Source: Xanthostigma xanthostigma (lineage: Eukaryota; Arthropoda; Insecta; Raphidioptera; Raphidiidae). Taken from it: 64,000 nt of DNA. Below the pieces are notes generated by a model. That model was not told where the DNA came from and made no database searches. It saw only the letters and a list, made by a program, of their open reading frames with translations. The stretch lies in the NCBI GenBank assembly GCA_963575645.1, contig OY754464.1:2852001-2916000 (forward strand), given 5' to 3'. The first letter of the stretch is position 1. Each line of letters opens with the position of its first letter. This document shows, piece after piece, positions 22,901 through 33,699 of the stretch. The translations under genes were made by a program, and so were the position numbers.

Positions 22901-25900
22901 TAAAAACTCTTTTTGGGTCAGGGGTTAAAAATTCTAGATTTACCTTAATGGTTTCGAGAGCTACTAAGCGCTGTCCGTCTTCGCTGTTTTCTTTGGATGG
23001 TGTATTATAGAAATTGAAAAGAACAGGCAAAAATATTTTAGCACGTGTTGCCAAAGCACTGATGTCATCGTTCTGATCGTTTTCCGTAGATCGAGATACG
23101 ATTTTTCGAAGGGCATTCATTACGGGTAAACGGTGTTCTTTATCGTTTTCAATAACCGTCGCAAGCATTTGAGCAAAAGACAGCTTTCTTTCCACTTTAC
23201 TCTGAAAATTAAATATTTTTATTACTGACTAGCCGCTACCCGCGGCTTCGCACGCGATTGAGACGCAAAAAGATAATTATTCTTACCTTGAAACAGGAAT
23301 CAATACCGCTTGTGCTGTTACAAAAACTTGGTAAAAGCGCCCATAATTGTGTGCTGAACGTTTCAAGTTTATGCGAGTGATGCTTGTTTCGTTTTTTTAA
23401 ATCTTCCGAGCGTTTTTTACATTTGTTTATCAAAGGAACGATGTTTTCTTTAAAATATTCTAGGGAATTATTCTGAACATTTTCACGTAACAATTTCATC
23501 AACCAATTAATATCTATAGTTGCGTCTTCATCTTTTTTCTAAAAATTAATATCGCATATAAATATTTTTAAAGTGAAACTTTTATTCTATCGCCGCGAAT
23601 TTTTCTGGCCGTCTGTTGCATGTCGCATTACAGGCGGCCGCGGAGTAGGGGTAAAGTGAAAGGCGTTCGGAGTAGGCGCTCGGTAGAGCAGCCAAGGCCA
23701 ATATGGCGGCGCCCATGGTTAGCATCAGCTGACCGTGTAGTATGTATAACACATAGTCAGTCTGTCATGCGGGCAAGTGCTGTACAGTGTTTACATGTTT
23801 TTATTCGTGTATTCATGTGAATATTGTTGTTTATAATTAATCGTGATGGATAAGTGTCTACAATCCAACGCCTACAACCCAATAAAAGTTTCACTTGCGT
23901 CGTGGTTTCTTAAAACCACACAACTGTTTTTATCAACAATAGTCTTTTTATATCTGGAAATCTCATTGGAAATAATAGTCGAGGCAAGGATTTCATTTCT
24001 CTTGCATACGAAAATTATCACTGGTCAATATCGCAAAAGTTACGAGTTAGAAATAATTTCAATGGAGGTTATTTAAATCTGAAAATTCTTTTCATATTAT
24101 TATTCGAAACTGAATAAAAATTACATATATATTGATTATTTTACTTCTGGAATCAATATTTCCAATATTATGTTATTCCACTTTGAATTTATATAATCAC
24201 GTTAATGTACAAAATTTCGATACTTTAAGAAATAATTCTGTACCCGTTAAACAAATAGATCGTTTGATAATTGATTTTAGTTAATGTGACGCTCTGTACA
24301 AACGATTTAATCGCACACTCGTAATACAAAAAAATAGCATTCGTTCGCAAGCGACGATAAAAATACAGAGGTGCCCAATCTCAAAAAAACAAAATACTCA
24401 CAGTAAACAATATGTTAAGTAGTACATCAGGTCCCATATAACGTATAGCTGATCCTATACACAATTCCACTTCTCTTTTGCATGCTAATTTATCAGAATT
24501 AAGAAATTCACTCAAAATTTGCAAAGTCTTCAACAACATGTCCCTGCAATTTGTTCCAGCTACCTAAAATTTTTTAAAATAAAAGGTTTAGTCCACGGTA
24601 AATACAGTGAAGTTAGTTTATATATTGTTTGTTTAGTAGAATTATTTGATTTTTACTTTGCAAGATGTAAGATATTGGTTAACAGATATTTAATAACGTT
24701 TTTAAGCTATTGCATAGCTTCTATCGCGGGCTTTGAGCGCGGCGACCGAATCAAGAAATTCCGTAACGAAAAAAAACCTAACACCCCCCACTTCAACCGG
24801 CACAGCAGTGCGGCGTTGACAGCCGTACATCGTTTCAGTTCGGCAGACTTCGGCACGGTGTTTGTGTGCTCATAACTGCATAACTGCTCATAACTGATTC
24901 TATCTTTATTTGTGTATAAATGAATTTATATATAATACTGCTATAAAAATAACCTAAATTATTTAGGTTATGTGCAGAGAAAGTATATATGATATTATAT
25001 CTATATAAATGTACATCGCGCGAAATTCTATGATCAAACTCTTAATATCGTTCTTTTTGTTCAAATTTTTTGAATGAATAATTGTTTGGGTGTGTAATTA
25101 CACTATTAATTATACCTAGCTATTTTCGTTTTATAGAGAAGAAAAACTTAAAAACTTAAAAAGAATATGCAATAGCTTTACCGCGGCAGTCCCCGAGTGC
25201 CACACGTATTTTTTTTTGTCTTTGTTGTAATAGCTCTCACAACCATAAGCTATAATTTTTTAACGCGGCGAATAGCGGGGCTGTCAAATGCTTACTGGCG
25301 CCGGCCCTCTGCATATAAAAAATATTATTCATGTCGACGAGGCTGGAATCTTACATTCCCAGGTTTGGAATAGTTGAGCCCATCCGTCCCTGTGGACAAA
25401 GCTACGATTTTATTTATTTGTATTACCTTAAACAAATTATTCGTAATATGCAGCACTTGTTTGCAAACGGGATGATATTCACATTCGAAGCACTGCTTTA
25501 ATTCTTCAAAGCACTTTTCCAAATTATCGGAATGTTGTTTAGTTGCCTCAGGACCGTCACATGCTGGACCAATGCAGTCTTGTACTAATGCCTCGATCGA
25601 TTTCGTTACTGATGTTACTATGTCTTTATTATCACTGAACCATAGTTTCGTAAATTTGTTAATAATATGAGGCAATCTCTTTATGCATATAGAAATATCA
25701 GCGCTGTAACAAATCAGTTATTAAATCGGTTACAATATTTCATAATCGATTTCTTATTTCATATCAAGTTGGGACTTAGTACTGCTCGAGTTGACTTAAG
25801 GAGGTTGAGCCGTTTTACGAAGATAATATTATTATTATTTAAATATTCGATTCGACAATTGAAAATTTACTCGACAAAAAAATTGATTGTTTATTATATA

Positions 25901-28900
25901 CTTGACTCGGATATCGAGTAATCATTAAATACTCGACTCAAAAATTGAGTATTTATTAAATACGCAACTCGAAAATTGAACAATCATTAAATAAGTAACT
26001 CAAAAATCGAGTATTCGAGTGATCGAAAACAAATGTTTAGCAATCTCCTCCATTTTTACTTACTCTGCAAGATGAACATGCGCATTGCGCATGACGGCAA
26101 TCCAAGTTAGAGTCAACTGCGCGTCAGTCGGCGCTAGTTCGTAATCATAAAGATCGGTGATAATTCGTTCATTTATGGTGGCCGACACGGTAACACGCTG
26201 AGCTGAAAACAACGCATTGAGCACCTGCATCGAACAAGAATTTATCAAAGCGTTGTTCAGTTTGTTTGCTTTCAGTATTTCATCGCAAATTGTCTGCAAG
26301 AAAACAACAACGGTATTATTTATTTAACACGGGCAGGATTTGTTTCGTCTGTGACGTCATCGCACGAGTGTAGGCGCATACGGGTGCCGTGTGAAGAGCT
26401 AAAGTGAGACAATAAAAACAGTTGATGACTCGAAATATGCTAGGAATCATAGAAAACGCAAGTCAGTGGAAAGCTCATATCGAAAGTTATGCAATATGCC
26501 TAAAAAGTCCAGCGAATGCGAGAGCCATAGCAGCTTCGATAAAGAACCGAATAAACACTTGATATGATTTTATCTCCACGGCGCGACTCTTTCGCTTTTT
26601 TAAACCGGTTCAGTAGTAACAAAAAACATTTTATTCAACTCATGCGCGTTATTCATGTTTTATCATGCCTAAAAACCGAACCCTAAATAGCCATTTACCG
26701 ACTGGTGACAATTACTTGTCATAACTCAATGAAGATTCCTACTAGCTCGGCCATTGTGGAGTAATGAAACTAAACGTAATTATTTTCTGAGTCGTAACGA
26801 AATAGTAGGTAACAACAACTCCGTTGTTACCCATTGAGACTAAAATTGAGAGGCCGAATGTTTTCGACGTGGAGTTTATTCATAACCGGCTAACCTCAAA
26901 CCAAAACATTGAATCGTGCTGTTTGGTGCTGTTAGTATTGACAGTTTTTTTTATAAAGAAATAAATAGATATTTACAACATCTCATTATAATTAAAACAT
27001 GAATAACGCGCAATTGTTGAATAAAATTATGGGCGCAACTTGTAGGCTACTGACTAAGTCATGACCTGTCAGCGCGATGAATGACTTAGACTACTAGTTA
27101 CGCCAATAACTATTATTTATTGTCCTCTTTATAATATTAGTACATTAATAAGCACTTACTTCGATTTGTTCTTCTGGGAAAGTGTGAATTATTTCCTTTA
27201 AAAATGTAAGAACATGCAAAACAGTTGTCTGTGCGCCAACTAAATCTCTGTCTTTTCCTATTAATTCAACGCAGTAATCGGCAGCAAGAGCTGCTCCGGG
27301 ATGATGCGATGGTCCGTCTGACTTCGACATGAAATGGCTTTCTTTCAAAACATTGATAACTGATTGTTGAGCCGCTTTACGGATCTAAAAACAAATTTAT
27401 AAACAATTTAAAACACAAGTCGTCTGCTTCGACTTTATATAAACAAATAATTCTGAACGCTCCTTTTTAACACAATGTACATACAGTATGTAAACGCGTA
27501 AGGTGCACATAGAGAAATTAGCATTGGGAAAAAATACTTGGATCAGAGTTAGCCATGACTACATTAATTGTTATTTCTATTGAATTATCGTGGTAATCTT
27601 GAGGATTTCTATTTTATTTTGATTTATTTTTATTTTACTTGGCTTTTTTAATAATAAAAAGCACTTATAAATCATTATTTTAATTTTTTTGTACAAAAAT
27701 AAAACAAAAAAACAACTCCATCTGTTTGGAAACATTTCATTCAAAAATTGTCTGACTGATATGACGTATGCGCGTCGGTAAATCAGTGACCCAATGTCTT
27801 TAGGTTCAACACGAATAGGCGGAGATATTTGATCTCGCACCGTATTTAAGTATTTTTGGGAATTTAATGTCCCATTAATAAAAAAAGTCCGATTATGTTG
27901 TAATCATTTGAATATTTTCTTCGGTAGTATACACATTCATTTTGCAAAAGAATATTATCTGTCAAATTGAAAAACAAGATTTCAAGGCTCACTCTGATCC
28001 AGTCATTTTTCCCAATGTTAATTTCCCTATGTGCACCTTACGTGTTTACATACTGTATATGAATTGGATTACATCAAACATATATGTACGAATTGGGTTT
28101 CATCTAATCGCCAAGCCAAGCAGCTGAGCATATTAAAAAGGGGCGTACGAGAAATTTCAAAAGAATTAAACATAACTTACTGTTGGTTTCAAATGAACAG
28201 TAAATGCCAAAATAGCATTAAATGCTTTTATTGTAACTTTGTTACTCCAAGCATCTAACTCTTCAGATTTTAATAAAACAGCTATGCAAGCGATCAGTGA
28301 CCTAAAAATCACATTATTGTCGGATTGATTGTATTTGTCCAACAAATTCAAAAACACATCAATCGCCGAAGATGACTGCGCACAGAGCACCGAACGCGAA
28401 ACTTGTTCGATGACTAATACTACGAGAGATAAGATGGCCGCAACGGATTCTTCTGCTTCTGTCGATTCCAATGTTGTCATCTAACAACCAAATTAACATT
28501 TTGTCAAGAGCAACTATTTTTATAAATAACAATATTTAGTAAATTGCCCGTTTTTACGGGCTTCTAATCAGGTGAATTTGGTTTCTCTTCAGTCTTCGGT
28601 TGACCCGATCCCGAAGGACTGTCAAGATTTAAAAAAACACGCAAATAGCGGAGAACAAATTGTGTCAGCCACTTACAAACTAGCGCATTTTTTAACAAAA
28701 AAAACTCACCAAAGCTGCATAATACTCCGTAGATGAACCTGTACCATTTTGTGATTTTATGACTTCTGTAACGGCTGCCAGTACAGCTAAAATTTCTTTT
28801 TGATGTACTGAACCCGATTTTAATGTTCTTGTTAATTTATCAAAAGACGTATTGCTGCACTCTCTCCAATTCGAAGCGAATGCGTCGAGCGTTTTGTCAC

Positions 28901-29208
28901 TATTTCGATTAGCGTGTGCCCGCGCCATAAAGGGACGCGATTGCTTGGATGATTTAATTTTAAAATCAGGTTTACGCAAACCATTCTTCGCGAAATTACT
29001 CTGTGCTAAAATATATTGAGAAATTTACATACGATTACTAAATTATTACAGACAATAATTCAACTTTGAATATAACCTCACCTGAATTTTTGTACGATGT
29101 TGACTTATTTCCTCTTTTTTGCATCTGTGAATTTGCATTCGAACTTTGTCGGTTTGACCATGGTTTTCCTCTCCCTTGACTTTTAGATTTATTCCTATAT
29201 TTTCCCAT
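16985..29208 (-). CDS. RRP12: RRP12-like ribosomal RNA processing protein, 16 exons
   Basis: RRP12 is a HEAT-repeat nucleolar protein needed for pre-40S and pre-60S maturation and export. Sixteen exons join in frame for 1,177 codons plus stop: 29208-29082, 29005-28710, 28480-28181, 27384-27160, 26293-26064, 25703-25427, 24563-24402, 23538-23287, 23201-22944, 22205-21835, 21192-20939, 20506-20349, 18434-18178, 17631-17504, 17425-17269, 17066-16985. Family-matching stretches include QKEILAVLAAVTEVIKS, TINERIITDLYDYELAP, TRAKIFLPVLFNFYNTP, KKAYRVIEDICAS, KNTILALI-like NTILALISVLFHFK, IKKLLKRLVRKYGYE and VEEILASSDSEVENE. The basic tail ends VQGARKRFVKDRKA. Human RRP12 is about 1,297 residues; the shortfall is mostly in the acidic and basic C-terminal tail. 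Exon 10 uses the GTATGT donor at 21834 because only that keeps the frame to exon 11. Start: first ATG (MGKYRNKSKSQGRGK) before a short exon. Many introns hold transposons. Confidence 0.93.
17889..18112. mobile_element. Small TIR element in RRP12 intron 13
   Basis: The ends GCCGGGCGGCAG and CTGCCCCGGTTC are inverted, with 'gggcgcca' repeated inside. It resembles a short hAT-like MITE. The assignment is weak. Confidence 0.4.
18588..18669 (+). repeat. 82-bp direct repeat, left copy
   Basis: It is repeated in the same orientation at 20091-20172 with two mismatches. The pair brackets the large foldback at 18675-20086. It is too long for a normal target-site duplication. Confidence 0.75.
19061..19147. 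repeat. Long hairpin (about 35-bp arms)
   Basis: CTAGTTAGCAACGATTATAC...CATTA is mirrored by TAATG...GTATAATCGTTGTTAACTAG across a loop of about 16 bases. It sits inside the larger foldback. Confidence 0.75.
19510..19765. mobile_element. TIR element with ACGTGATAACGT ends, short copy 3 (nested)
   Basis: It begins with 'ttggttgtctgtaaagtcgg' and TTTTACGTGATAACG, as copies 1 and 2 do. It ends ATGACGTTATCACGTAAAA. The interior keeps 'cacagggtcaggcggaacg' but is much shorter than in the other copies. Confidence 0.7.
20091..20172 (+). repeat. 82-bp direct repeat, right copy
   Basis: Partner of 18588-18669, with two base differences. It contains 'gatgccgccatctgcc'. Confidence 0.75.
20523..20816. 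mobile_element. TIR element, second copy, right end shortened
   Basis: It has the same interior as 2902-3228. The left TIR TATAATACGCGCCACGG is intact; the right stops at TTAGATTCGTG. The intact end lies 16 bp from the RRP12 exon 12 acceptor (minus strand). Confidence 0.75.
21244..21690 (+). mobile_element. 5'-truncated LINE (non-LTR retrotransposon) 3' end
   Basis: The frame YHTRNIDLFYLSSVTTNYAF...DIDIF ending at 21468 resembles the C-terminal tail of CR1/jockey-type reverse transcriptase ORFs. It is followed by an AT-rich 3' UTR and an AAATAAAATAAAATAAAA-type tail. It lies antisense in RRP12 intron 10. Confidence 0.55.
22215..22860. mobile_element. TIR element with ACGTGATAACGT ends, copy 2
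   Basis: An inverted copy of the element at 13565-14560 without its nested block. TIRs are TTTTACGTGATAACG (left) and CGTTATCACGTCAAAA (right). It fills most of RRP12 intron 9, and its left boundary lies about 10 bp from the exon 10 acceptor. Confidence 0.75.
23229..23263 (-). repeat. Helitron-type 3' tip in 85-bp RRP12 intron 8
   Basis: On the minus strand it reads ...GCGTGCGAAGCCGCGGGTAG followed by CGGCTAGT, matching the hairpin-plus-CTAGT end of lepidopteran-style Helitrons. It forms almost half of this short intron. Confidence 0.5.
23566..23933 (+). mobile_element. MITE, copy 1 of a near-identical pair
   Basis: It begins TTTTTAAAGTGAAACTTTTA and ends with the hairpin GTGGTTTCTTAAAACCAC. 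The copy at 50471-50815 (minus) is nearly identical through the core, with only a few differences, so the pair is young. Both contain an ORF starting MSHYRRPRSRGKVKGV, which diverges after about 45 codons and looks non-functional. It sits in RRP12 intron 7. Confidence 0.7.
24700..25310. repeat. Interspersed repeat in RRP12 intron 6
   Basis: Similar blocks around 'gcatagcttctatcgcgg' (24711) and 'gcaatagctttaccgcgg' (25169) bracket about 450 bp. An inverted AAGCTATTGCATA/TATGCAATAGCTT pair is also present. The class is not identified. Confidence 0.4.
25796..25826 (+). repeat. Isolated TTAA-element tip
   Basis: TTAAGGAGGTTGAGCCGTTT plus TACGAAGATAA is identical to the right tip of the 15830-16538 element. 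No matching second tip was found within the intron. Confidence 0.65.
25845..26020. repeat. Minisatellite in RRP12 intron 5
   Basis: Degenerate units of roughly 30-40 bp alternate 'actcgaaaattga' with 'atcattaaata' about five times. Confidence 0.6.
27026..27115. repeat. Small inverted repeat in RRP12 intron 4
   Basis: 'gggcgcaacttgtagg...gactaagtcat' is mirrored by 'atgacttagactactagttacgcc', forming an imperfect 35-bp-arm foldback. Confidence 0.5.
27481..28059 (-). mobile_element. Tc1/mariner-IS630-type element with long TIRs and transposase relic
   Basis: Inverted repeats of about 75 bp start ATACAGTATGTAAACGCG and include GTGCACATAG and CATTGGGAAAAA. On the minus strand, VISVRQFLNEMFPNRW matches the segment before the WPPRSPDLTP block of IS630/mariner-like transposases, which itself is absent. 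This is an internally deleted copy in RRP12 intron 3. Confidence 0.65.
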
Positions 29209-30782
29209 TTTTATAATATTACAGAAAACACGTGCTAAACATTAAACACGAACTGTCAAACTAAGGATTCGTTCAAATAGTCACCGACCTGTGCTCAGAT
29301 TCCACACAAACTGGATGCGTTCAACAGTTCCAGCGCTACAATACAACGAACATTCAGCAGCTATTATCCGTGACTCCGCTCGATTATATAATGCCGATTT
29401 TGATATTTAAAAATGTATATTTGTTTGTCGCGTGTAATTTCAAAAACTACTGAACTGATTGGAAAAATTATTTCACTGTTCAAAAATATATTTCTTACCG
29501 GATCACATATACGCTATAAATTATCATTTATTACGTTGAAAGAAAGCGCGAGAGAAGCAGTGAACAAAAATCTAAAACAAATAATTTTGTCTACGCTGAT
29601 TAAACTATAAAAGACACTGTAAAATGCAGATAAATGAGAAATGTGTTGCTCTTTAATATTTCGTTACCATATCAAAATCTATCCGGACGATGCCGGGCTG
29701 GAGAGCTAGTATTGTAGGTAATATTATAGATTTGAGCTGTTACCTATTAAACGACTTTGACCAGCGGACAAACAAAAATTCCAAATTATTTTTGGCGCAA
29801 CTAAATGCCTATCCTTGATCAATCATAACGATAATTATGTGTTCTATTCTTGGTAACAGACTTCGTAAGTGTTACAAAAATCTAAATTGATAAATTTATA
29901 CAGCGGATGTTATTATTTCGAAGTCGAATTCGAAAGAATCGATACAAAACTTCGATTAACGAGACTTATTATTATCGGATTTTTAAGTTGGTGTCGTTGC
30001 TTTCTTTAAAAGTACAAAGGTGGCCAATTTAACAGGCTCCACTATAATCCACAAAATTCACGATGCATGGTATACATAATAAAACAAAGCAGTACTGTAA
30101 ATATTATTTTTATTAAATAAATATTGCCTTATAATTACGTACATCCTATTTTTGCATGGAAAGGACAACAAACGGAAACATAAATTTGTAATTTTTTCGT
30201 TAAAAAAGTAATATCGCAAAACGTCTTCACTCGTTTTAGGTAAGATTTTATTTATTTATTTTAGAACGGATTTGTTACAACAATATTTATTTGTTGCCAA
30301 TACCTCGTAAACAATAGAGCTGCCAAAAAGACCTGACATTATATTGTACTGGCGTCTGGTGACAAAAATAATACTTCTCAAGACTATATTTCTAAGGGTG
30401 GCAGATTGCGGTCTTTAAAAATATAATAAATGTATAAAGATACATCGCTTACGGTTCCGCTACAATTTACAAAGTCAAAAAATGCTTCATTAGAATGAAG
30501 AAAAAAATTATAAATGATCGAGATATAATTTCTCAAATTCTTGAATGGTTTCCCCTATCGCCATGTATCAAGTGTTAAAATTGATTTCGCCATATGTTAC
30601 GTCAAAAATAAGTCTTTCTCTCATGTCAAATTCCAATAGATAAAAATAACTAGTCTGCACTCAAACCAAACAAACTTTATTATAAACTGCTGCTTTGTGA
30701 AATGTTTAAATAATGCAATTTTTTTTCTCACTTAATTGAATAATTTTTCAGTCTTTTTTCTTGCTTCGAACGTAACAGTTGT
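29209..30782. other. Intergenic; RRP12 upstream and Kazal 3' flank
   Basis: No TATA box is obvious upstream of RRP12. A Helitron-like segment ends near 29709 with 'gccgggctggagagctagt'. AATAAA on the minus strand at 30676-30681, about 100 bp after the Kazal stop, is the likely poly(A) signal of the next gene. Confidence 0.5.
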
Positions 30783-33579
30783 TTAAAGAGGAGCACACGT
30801 TCCTCCCCTTACGAGCACCACATCTGAAAATAAAAACAAACCGTTATTTCCTTCCAAATCGTGGCAGTTTAAAAAAATATCAAGAACACAGATCAGACAT
30901 TGTAGTTTTCTATTGTTTCGCTTGTATGTAGTACGCATGTGTAAAAAAAAGACGGGTTGCACTCTGGGAGTGCTGGCGGAAGTGAAAACTTGAATATTAA
31001 CGTCTTACGAATTTTCGATCAAAATGGTTTGTATCATAGATTGCGTTTTTATGTAGGTACGATATTTCAACGCTAGATGTCTAACGTTGTATAAATAAAA
31101 GTTTTCGTCTTACGCATATCTGACGATCTGACGCGAGTTTAACATTTTTTACCCATTACAAAAAAAGTGTACAACGCGAGTTTTCCTGACGCGAGTTTAA
31201 CATTTTTTACCCATTACAAAAAAAGTGTACAACGCCGCTAAAGAAGTTTTCACTTCAAAAATCCTTCCAAATGCCCAGCAGACGTGAAACTTTGCAGTCG
31301 TAAGTATTTTTGATGACAATACAATATTCTGATATTTGGCTATAATAGGAACGTGGTGGAAGTGACGATGCTGATGGTGGGAGAACGTGTCTCTAGTCGT
31401 TTAGAATAATATAGCACATAGTGTCTAAAACTTGAAAGTAAAAAAGGCATTAAACAGTAGAAAATACGTTTATTCAACACGCGTGAGTAATATATAATTT
31501 CGGGGCCCTGCTTAATTCGGGAGAAATAATAAATTACTTCATGTTGACGCGTAGAGTGCTAATAATTAATGAACCGAAACTGTACGATAATGTATTACTG
31601 CATAGTTTGTGGACCAATAGGAACGCGGTAGCGAGCCGAAACAGTAATGAAATAAAACTGCACAGTTTCTGGACCAATAGAAACGCGGTAGCGATTTGTA
31701 TATATGAAAACAGCATCGCAATTCAGCGAAAGTCAGGGTCATCTTGTGTGCATCCAGGGCGGTGGGTACGTCAATCAATGAAGTGATTTATTATTTTTCC
31801 CTCTTTTATCAGGGCCCCGATTGCATATTACTCGTGCTAGTTGAATAAAATATTATGTGCGACCATTGATCGAAGGAGAATATTCCACTCGCGTATTACC
31901 GCACTCGCTACGCTCGTGCGTCAAATTTCACGCTCATGGAATCTTCTCCTTCTCTCACTAGTCGCACAATATACTATTCTTTCCATTCTATAACGTTTAA
32001 AAGCGTGGGATATACATGGGACATTCACTGTACCCATATTTTAGTTAGTTCGTCGAGTGCCCCACGCCCCCACGCTTTCGAACAGAGCTGAAAGAAATAT
32101 ATTTTTCATTTCTGAGTGCTTTTATTTCACAATATTAACTTACCGATGCCACATTCTCTGGCACAATTTAATTTGTACTCGTTTGGGTAAGTAACTCCGT
32201 CGGATCCACAAACAGGATTATAATTATTAATGGTCCTTGTCGAACACTGAGCAATGCATCGTGCTAAAGCGGGCGACTGCGTCGTCGTAGTTGTTCCGGT
32301 AACTACATTCTGTTGTCTGTCGGGACGATTCTGATTGTTGTTGTTATTGTTGTCGTTGTTGTTGTTGTTATTGTTGGTTTCGGGTAACCACGGATTTCCC
32401 AGATTCCACTGAAAACCGTTGTCCACTTGTCGCTTTACCAATCTTTCTTCAGTTGGAAATGGTTGACGTGGAGGAATCGGAATTACTTTACATTCCGATT
32501 GATGAATATATAAAGATGCTACTGCAATTAAATAGATAGACTATCAAAATCATAACCATTTCTTTTTAACGTTATTTGTGTACAAAGTTTGTTTAAACAT
32601 TGATTTAAACAATTTCGGCATTTTTATCTATCTGTCTGCTCAAATTGTTTGTATTAATAGTGTGTGTTCTAGATCAGAAAATAGGATAGGCTGTATTTAT
32701 CATTTCATCTCAGTTCTACCAAATGAGACAGCGAGGCCTAGCCAAAAAAAAAAACAACATTAATTAATTTATTTAATAACATTATTTTTAGTTAAACATA
32801 TTCTAAATTTAAAAGGACTACGGTCTTAAGCCTGTGTAATAATATGTTAATTTTTATTGCCAACGTTAAGGTGCTATTTCCCTTTGTTTAAAGCTAGCGG
32901 TTCGGCCCGGCTTTGTCCGGATGTTTAGATTGCCTGTCTCACAATCGAATAAATCATATTATTTTGTTGCGAACAATGTTTCAATCTGTGATAATATATT
33001 TAATTTAAATGATATTGGCGTAAAGGTCAATTTTGATCTAAATTAAAAACCTGACGTAACTAACGTATTCTAATGGATATGAATTAATAACAAAATAGCT
33101 TCGCAAATAACTTTATCAAAAAAGTGGTTAACATGGGTCATCCTTACAAGAGATGCTACTGCGGACTGCCTGTAGGCCTTTTTAGGACCTACAATTCTAG
33201 AAAATTAATTTGAAGTAACTCTTATGATTTAGTCAGTGTACGCCATGTAAACGCCCTAAAAGTGGTTACAAAGCATCGAGATTTCTCTATCTTCCGGAAG
33301 AAATGTTCTAAATGATGCCGAAAACCGCATCAAAATCCATTGTGCAGTTTAGAAGAACTATACGAACAAACAGACAGACTTTGTTTAACACTATGATGAT
33401 GAAGAGATTAGAGAAGACTGAAGAACAGATATATTTTACCTAAATCAGATAACAAGGACGATAACAATTTAAATTGTGAAGTATATTGCTACTATAAGTT
33501 CAAAACGTATTTTGAAAATTGAAATTAATAAAAACTTACCGCATACAAAAGCAAAAACCGAAATCACTGTTCCCTTCAT
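30783..33579 (-). CDS. Secreted Kazal-type serine protease inhibitor, Asn-rich linker
   Basis: Three exons: 33579-33540, 32521-32144 and 30823-30783, joined at phase-1 introns, give 152 residues. A signal peptide (MKGTVISVFAFVCVASLY) is followed by a linker with about 15 Asn, then a Thr run, then one Kazal domain with all six Cys: ARCIAQC, NPVCGSDGVTYPNEY, NCARECG and a final Cys in RGGTC. The last Cys is on the 41-bp third exon. The VCGSDGVTYPN core is textbook Kazal. By family it inhibits extracellular serine proteases; the target is unknown. A gut or haemolymph immune role is possible but not shown. The dibasic LVKRQ before the linker may be a processing site. Confidence 0.88.
30959..31256 (-). 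mobile_element. DNA-transposon end / MITE, copy B
   Basis: An inverted copy of 14797-15116. It lacks copy A's 63-bp duplication, but has its own duplication of about 55 bp around 'ctgacgcgagtttaac' (31133-31240). Confidence 0.65.
31472..31975 (+). repeat. Composite TIR repeat, copy I
   Basis: Part 1 (about 31472-31848) is bounded by TTCAACACGCGTGAGTAATA and its near-complement CATATTACTCGTGCTAGTTG. It contains two units with 'tggaccaatag..aacgcggtagcga', each with a CCAAT box. Part 2 (about 31855-31975) is a foldback bounded by 'gtgcgaccattgatcg' and 'ctcactagtcgcac'. Both parts occur together in copies II and III. Confidence 0.7.
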
Positions 33580-33660
33580 AATTTTTGTTATTAAACTGGA
33601 CCTTGGATCTACGAAGTATGCACGCACTGCAGTCCACACTGATTACTGATCACCTCTGAC

Positions 33661-33693
33661 TGAAAACTGGTTTCGAAGTGTCTTATTTAAATA
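33661..33693 (-). promoter_or_regulatory. Core promoter of the 30783-33579 Kazal gene
   Basis: On the minus strand, TATTTAAATA (33693-33684) lies 32 bp upstream of TCAGTC, a perfect arthropod initiator with its A at 33661. This predicts a leader of about 80 bases. Confidence 0.6.
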
Positions 33694-33699
33694 CATGCC

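Noticed and set aside
31541-31786. ORFs with internal repeats in the composite repeat
   Set aside because: The 'repeats' in the peptide simply reflect the duplicated CCAAT units, and copy II does not preserve the frames.
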